This document shows, one piece after another, positions 60,834 through 64,000 of a DNA stretch of 64,000 nt. Location of the stretch: positions 372,001 to 436,000 of the forward strand of contig CBDHHN010000001.1 in the NCBI GenBank assembly GCA_965263455.1, given 5' to 3'. This DNA is from CADEDH01 sp965263455. GTDB lineage: Bacteria > Actinomycetota > Acidimicrobiia > Acidimicrobiales > SZUA-35. A program made the translations under genes and the position numbers. The stretch's first letter is position 1. Every line of letters starts with the position of its first letter. The notes under the pieces are model-generated. The model was not told the DNA's origin and made no database searches. It saw only the letters and a program-made list of their open reading frames with translations.

Positions 60834-61742
60834 ATGGCAACCGTCAATCCGCCCCACGCCGTGCCCCCGGTCCCGACCGTGCCGGGGCCGGTGCCCGAAG
60901 CCTCGGCCCCGACCGCCTTCACCCCGCCCCCTCTGGCCTGCGACGCCCACTGTCACGTGTTCGGTCCGGCCGCCCGCTTCCCGTTCTCCCCCAGCCGGAC
61001 CTACACCCCGCCCGACTCCGGCATCGAGGATTTCGAGCGGCTCCAGGACCGGCTCGGGCTGAGCCGGGCCGTGTTCGTCCAGGCCAGCTGCCACGGCACC
61101 GACAATCGGGCCATGCTCGACGCCATCGAACGGGGCGCCGGCCGCTACGCCGGCGTGGCCATGATCGACGAGAGCTTCAGCGACGACGATCTGCGTCACC
61201 TCCACGAGCACCGGATTCGGGGGATCCGGTTCAACTTCGTGGCCCACCTGGGGGGCGCCCCCGATCCGGATCGGTTCTGGCCTCTGGTCGAGCGGGTGGA
61301 ACCGCTCGGCTGGCACCTCGTGCTCCACTTCGACGCCAAGGACCTGCCGGCCTACGCCGCGCTGCTCGACCGGCTGCCCGTGCCCTACATCATCGATCAC
61401 ATGGCCCGGGTCCCGGCCTCGGACGGCGTCGACCAGGAGCCGTTCCAGCAGCTGCTGGACCTCATGGCCACCGACGAGCGGTGCTGGGTCAAGATCTCGT
61501 GCGCCGAACGCCTGACCGAGGGTCGGGTCGCCCCATACGACGACGTGATCCCTTTCGCCCGGCGGTTGGTGGAGGCCGCGCCCGACCGGATCCTGTGGGG
61601 TACCGACTGGCCCCATCCCAACCTCGACGTCATGCCCGACGAAGGCCACCTCGTCGATCTGCTGGCCCGGTTGGTGCCCGACCCGACCACCCGCCACCGG
61701 ATCCTGGTCGACAATCCTCAGACCCTGTACGACTTCGACTGA
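60834..61742 (+). CDS. ligI: 2-pyrone-4,6-dicarboxylate lactonase
   Basis: A 302-residue amidohydrolase that opens the pyrone ring to give 4-oxalomesaconate. 'ACDAHCHVFGPAARFPFSPS' holds the HxH motif. 'FVQASCHGTDNRAMLDAIER', 'IIDHMARVPASDGVDQEPFQ' and 'ILWGTDWPHPNLDVMPD', with the catalytic Asp, are typical of LigI. The 30-residue Pro-rich N-terminus is longer than in Sphingobium. It ends the rightward operon, 4 bp after the tautomerase gene. Confidence 0.94.
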   Translation: MATVNPPHAVPPVPTVPGPVPEASAPTAFTPPPLACDAHCHVFGPAARFPFSPSRTYTPPDSGIEDFERLQDRLGLSRAVFVQASCHGTDNRAMLDAIERGAGRYAGVAMIDESFSDDDLRHLHEHRIRGIRFNFVAHLGGAPDPDRFWPLVERVEPLGWHLVLHFDAKDLPAYAALLDRLPVPYIIDHMARVPASDGVDQEPFQQLLDLMATDERCWVKISCAERLTEGRVAPYDDVIPFARRLVEAAPDRILWGTDWPHPNLDVMPDEGHLVDLLARLVPDPTTRHRILVDNPQTLYDFD

Positions 61743-61775
61743 CGCCACCGACCCGGACGACGACGGTCGCCGGGG

Positions 61776-62810
61776 TCACGACGTTGCCGATGGTTCCAGG
61801 CGGAGGCGATGGTCGCGTGGCCGACCCAGGGTGCGGCCGGGAACGAGTTCCCCCCGCAGGCGGAGGTGATGGCGACGGGTCGGGCGGTCGATGGCGAGGA
61901 TCGCCTCGCGTGCCGCGGTCCGCCCCATCTCTCGGATCGGCTGACGCCAGGTGGTCAGTCCGAGGGCCGGGCTGGCCAGCGCCCCGATCCCGTCGTAGCC
62001 GGTGAGGGAAACGTCACCGGGCACATCCAAGCCCCAGGCGGTCAGCAGCTCCCACGTGCGGATCATGACGGGATCGTTGGCGCACATCACCACGCTGACC
62101 CGGTCGAGGGCAGCCCGGAGGGCGTCGGGCGCCGGCTGCTCCATGGTCGGCTCGAACGGGATGCAGACGACGTCGCATCCCGCCTCGTGCAGGGCATCGA
62201 CCAGCAGGGAGGACCGGTAGCCCTGGGTCGTCGAATCCTCGTCGTCGACCACCACCACCCCGACCCGTCGGTGCCCGGCGGCCTCGACCTGACGGACCAG
62301 CTCGACCGCGCCGTAACCGTCGTCGGAGACGGTGGTCAGACCCGGCGGCGAGCTGACGCAGCCGGCGACGATCACGGGGACGTGCTGGGACACCTCGACC
62401 AGACGATCGGTGTGGATCCGACCGCTGGCGATGATGATGGCCTCGCTCCGCAGGCTGCGCAGATACTCGATTGCGCCGGCCGAACCGCTTCCGCCGGTCG
62501 TGGCCGAGGTGGCGAGGGCCACGCGGAAGCCGGCCTGCTCGGCCTCGGCCGAGATCGTGGCCGCCAGCAGGCCGTAGAACTCGGTGCTGATGGCTCGGAC
62601 GAACAGGCCGATGGTCCGGAACCGGTCGGTCCGCAGGCTCGTGGCCCCATAGTCCTTGACGTAGCCGAGTTCGATCGCAGCCCGCTCCACCCGGACGCGG
62701 ACGTCGTCGGACACACCCCGCTGGCCGAGGAGGGCACGACTGGCCGTGGACTTCGACGTCCCCGCCGCGGCGGCGACGTCGTGGATCGAGACGCGCTTGC
62801 TTCGAACCAT
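61776..62810 (-). CDS. LacI family transcriptional regulator
   Basis: A 344-residue repressor with an N-terminal LacI helix-turn-helix ('VSIHDVAAAAGTSKSTASRA') and a hinge helix. The periplasmic-binding-protein-like sensor runs from about 65 to 335 ('TIGLFVRAISTEFYGLLAAT', 'VSLTGYDGIGALASPALGLT'). It faces ligI and starts 5 bp after the EEP-family gene, so it may be co-transcribed with that gene. Control of the adjacent lig operons is suggested only by position. Confidence 0.88.
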   Translation of the reverse strand: MVRSKRVSIHDVAAAAGTSKSTASRALLGQRGVSDDVRVRVERAAIELGYVKDYGATSLRTDRFRTIGLFVRAISTEFYGLLAATISAEAEQAGFRVALATSATTGGSGSAGAIEYLRSLRSEAIIIASGRIHTDRLVEVSQHVPVIVAGCVSSPPGLTTVSDDGYGAVELVRQVEAAGHRRVGVVVVDDEDSTTQGYRSSLLVDALHEAGCDVVCIPFEPTMEQPAPDALRAALDRVSVVMCANDPVMIRTWELLTAWGLDVPGDVSLTGYDGIGALASPALGLTTWRQPIREMGRTAAREAILAIDRPTRRHHLRLRGELVPGRTLGRPRDHRLRLEPSATS

Positions 62811-62815
62811 CCGGC

Positions 62816-63721
62816 CTACGCTACCGACGCGGTGCGCCCGGGAACGATCTCGTGGTCGGTTGCCACACCGAGATGGTCGCTGTGCCAGATCGGCGCCACC
62901 GGGTCGGGTCGTCCCACCACCCAGGCCGCCCGGCAGCGCAGTCCGGCCACGAACTGGTAGTCCAGGGTGTAGTCGAGGGGGCCCGTGGTCCCGGTCAACG
63001 CTGCCTTGCTCACGACGTCGTAGACCCCCGGCCCGTCGCTGATGAGCGGGTTGTGCTCGATGATGGTGTCACGGGAACCGAGGCGGGGACCCGATTCCCA
63101 GGCGTCATCGAACCCCGCGTCGAGCACCCGGCGATACTCGGGCCCTCTGGGAACGAAGTTGAAGTCACCGCCGAGCAGGATCGGGTCGCCGTCACCGGCG
63201 AGGGAGCGAACGGCCGCCTCCAGGGCGTCGAGCTGTGCCAGTCGCGCCCTCACGCTGTCCCGAATCGTCGGATCGGCGATGTCGGCCACGGTGGCGCCAC
63301 CCTGGGCCGCGGCCACGACGTCGTGGTCGAGGGCCATTCGTCCGGCCTGGGCGGTGTGGGTCAGATGGATCGACGCCACGATCAGGCGCCGGCCGCCGAC
63401 CGCGAACGGGTGGACAACGGCATAGGTCTTGGCGGCGTCGGTCAGGATCAGACCGGGGTCGGGCGACGGATCGACGGCGCCGAACCGGGCCAGGATGGCC
63501 GGTACCGAGGTGATCGTGCCCGCCGCCTCGGCCGGACCACAGCCGACGACGACCATCCCCAGCCGCTCCGCCGTCTCCGCCGCGTGGGAGGGGTTGGTCT
63601 CCTGGAGCAGGACGAGGTCGGGGCCGACCGAGGCGATGGCGTCGGCCAGACCCTCGGCCCGGCGCTCCAGGTCTCGATACAGCACGTTCCAGTTCAGGGT
63701 GCGGATGCGGGGGTCGCTCAT
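62816..63721 (-). CDS. Endonuclease/exonuclease/phosphatase (EEP) family protein
   Basis: A 301-residue metal-dependent phosphodiesterase-fold protein without a signal peptide. Conserved EEP motifs are 'RTLNWNVLYRDLER', the metal-binding Glu in 'LVLLQETNPSHAAETAERLG', Asp/Asn in 'ILLGGDFNFVPRGPEY', and the C-terminal 'LDYQFVAGL' and 'WHSDHLGV' with the catalytic Asp-His. Substrates could be DNA, inositol phosphates or sphingomyelin-like lipids. It lies 11 bp after the partial PP2C-like gene. Confidence 0.83.
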   Translation of the reverse strand: MSDPRIRTLNWNVLYRDLERRAEGLADAIASVGPDLVLLQETNPSHAAETAERLGMVVVGCGPAEAAGTITSVPAILARFGAVDPSPDPGLILTDAAKTYAVVHPFAVGGRRLIVASIHLTHTAQAGRMALDHDVVAAAQGGATVADIADPTIRDSVRARLAQLDALEAAVRSLAGDGDPILLGGDFNFVPRGPEYRRVLDAGFDDAWESGPRLGSRDTIIEHNPLISDGPGVYDVVSKAALTGTTGPLDYTLDYQFVAGLRCRAAWVVGRPDPVAPIWHSDHLGVATDHEIVPGRTASVA

Positions 63722-63732
63722 GGGATCACTCC

Positions 63733-64000
63733 TCAGGACAGTGCGGCGAGGCGGAGGCGGAGATAGGTGCGGTCATCGGGGTGGGTGGCGCCCGGTTCGG
63801 CCGCCTTGCCCATGGCGCGAAGTCGGGGACCGAGGCAGGCCGGGTCTTCGGCGATGGCGGCGCCCAGCTCGGCCTCGGCCTGTTCGAGACTCGGTGCGGC
63901 GGACAGGAACCCGTCGGTGGCGAGGACGACATCGACCGCTCCGGCCGGGAGGGCGAAGACCTCGATGTGCTCGACCGGTACCGAGGTGCCGTCGAGCACG
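63733..64000 (-). CDS. C-terminal part of a PP2C-like protein phosphatase, truncated by the window end
   Basis: At least 88 residues are visible, and the frame runs off the window. 'VDVVLATDGFLSAAPSLEQ' matches the PP2C-type D-G segment, in which Asp binds metal. 'GATHPDDRTYLRLRL' at the end carries the second conserved Asp-Asp. The N-terminal part and start are outside the window, so the family assignment rests on these two motifs only. Confidence 0.6.
   Translation of the reverse strand, partial: VLDGTSVPVEHIEVFALPAGAVDVVLATDGFLSAAPSLEQAEAELGAAIAEDPACLGPRLRAMGKAAEPGATHPDDRTYLRLRLAALS

Noticed and set aside
1..64000. CRISPR arrays, tRNA or rRNA genes, insertion sequences, prophage or attachment sites
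   Set aside because: Reading for spaced repeats, transposase or integrase motifs and RNA-gene signatures gave nothing convincing. The window looks like an ordinary chromosomal catabolic region.

Overview
The window is GC-rich, coding-dense bacterial DNA with overlapping stop/start codons and several GTG or TTG starts. Four F420-type enzymes (two luciferase-like, two PPOX-type), an AMACR-type racemase, an HsaA-like flavin monooxygenase, two cytochrome P450s, many acyl-CoA enzymes and a DtxR/IdeR-family regulator point to an actinomycete. A free-living, catabolically versatile Acidimicrobiia-like lineage is my best inference. I saw no rRNA, tRNA, phage, insertion sequence or CRISPR array, and no gene-free stretch longer than about 260 bp.

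Layout. 1-6.2 kb: a truncated crotonase, two overlapping lipoprotein genes (a PQQ-type sugar dehydrogenase fold and a DUF4015 glycoside hydrolase-like protein), an F420 luciferase-like enzyme, a DUF2461 protein and a rhodanese. 6.2-16.6 kb: a molybdopterin oxidoreductase coupled to the rhodanese, crotonases, a Baeyer-Villiger monooxygenase-esterase fusion, a DMT transporter, a MaoC-like hydratase, a second luciferase-like enzyme and small proteins. 17.2-23.4 kb: a complete oligopeptide-type ABC importer whose binding-protein gene carries an apparent 1-nt frameshift. 23.4-39.3 kb: hydrolase, VOC, cupin, AceE/MdeB-like E1, DtxR-family regulator, acyl-CoA dehydrogenases, AMACR, SDR, P450, TerC, phosphoesterase, kinase and nitroreductase. 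39.5-45.2 kb: a TetR-linked meta-cleavage cluster (LigB-like and LigA-like dioxygenase subunits, aldehyde dehydrogenase, HpaH-like hydratase, P450). 45.2-53.7 kb: acetoacetate-CoA ligase, PPOX, CoA-transferase, beta-propeller, HsaA-like oxygenase, exporter and methyltransferase. 53.8-61.7 kb: PEP carboxykinase plus a complete protocatechuate 4,5-cleavage pathway. 61.8-64 kb: LacI regulator, EEP-family protein and a truncated PP2C-like gene.

How the genes work together. The clearest system is the 4,5-cleavage route. LigAB opens protocatechuate, LigC oxidises the semialdehyde to the 2-pyrone, LigI opens the lactone, a PrpF-fold tautomerase and LigJ convert 4-oxalomesaconate to carboxy-hydroxy-oxoadipate, and LigK cleaves this to pyruvate and oxaloacetate. 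The PEP carboxykinase gene follows ligK on the same strand and would turn the oxaloacetate into PEP. The 39.5-45.2 kb cluster looks like part of a second ring-cleavage route with unknown substrate.

Two conserved genes (the ABC binding protein and PEP carboxykinase) each show a single missing base. This suggests residual sequence errors, so exact ends of other genes deserve caution. Most convergent gene pairs end in hairpins that embed the opposing stop codons.
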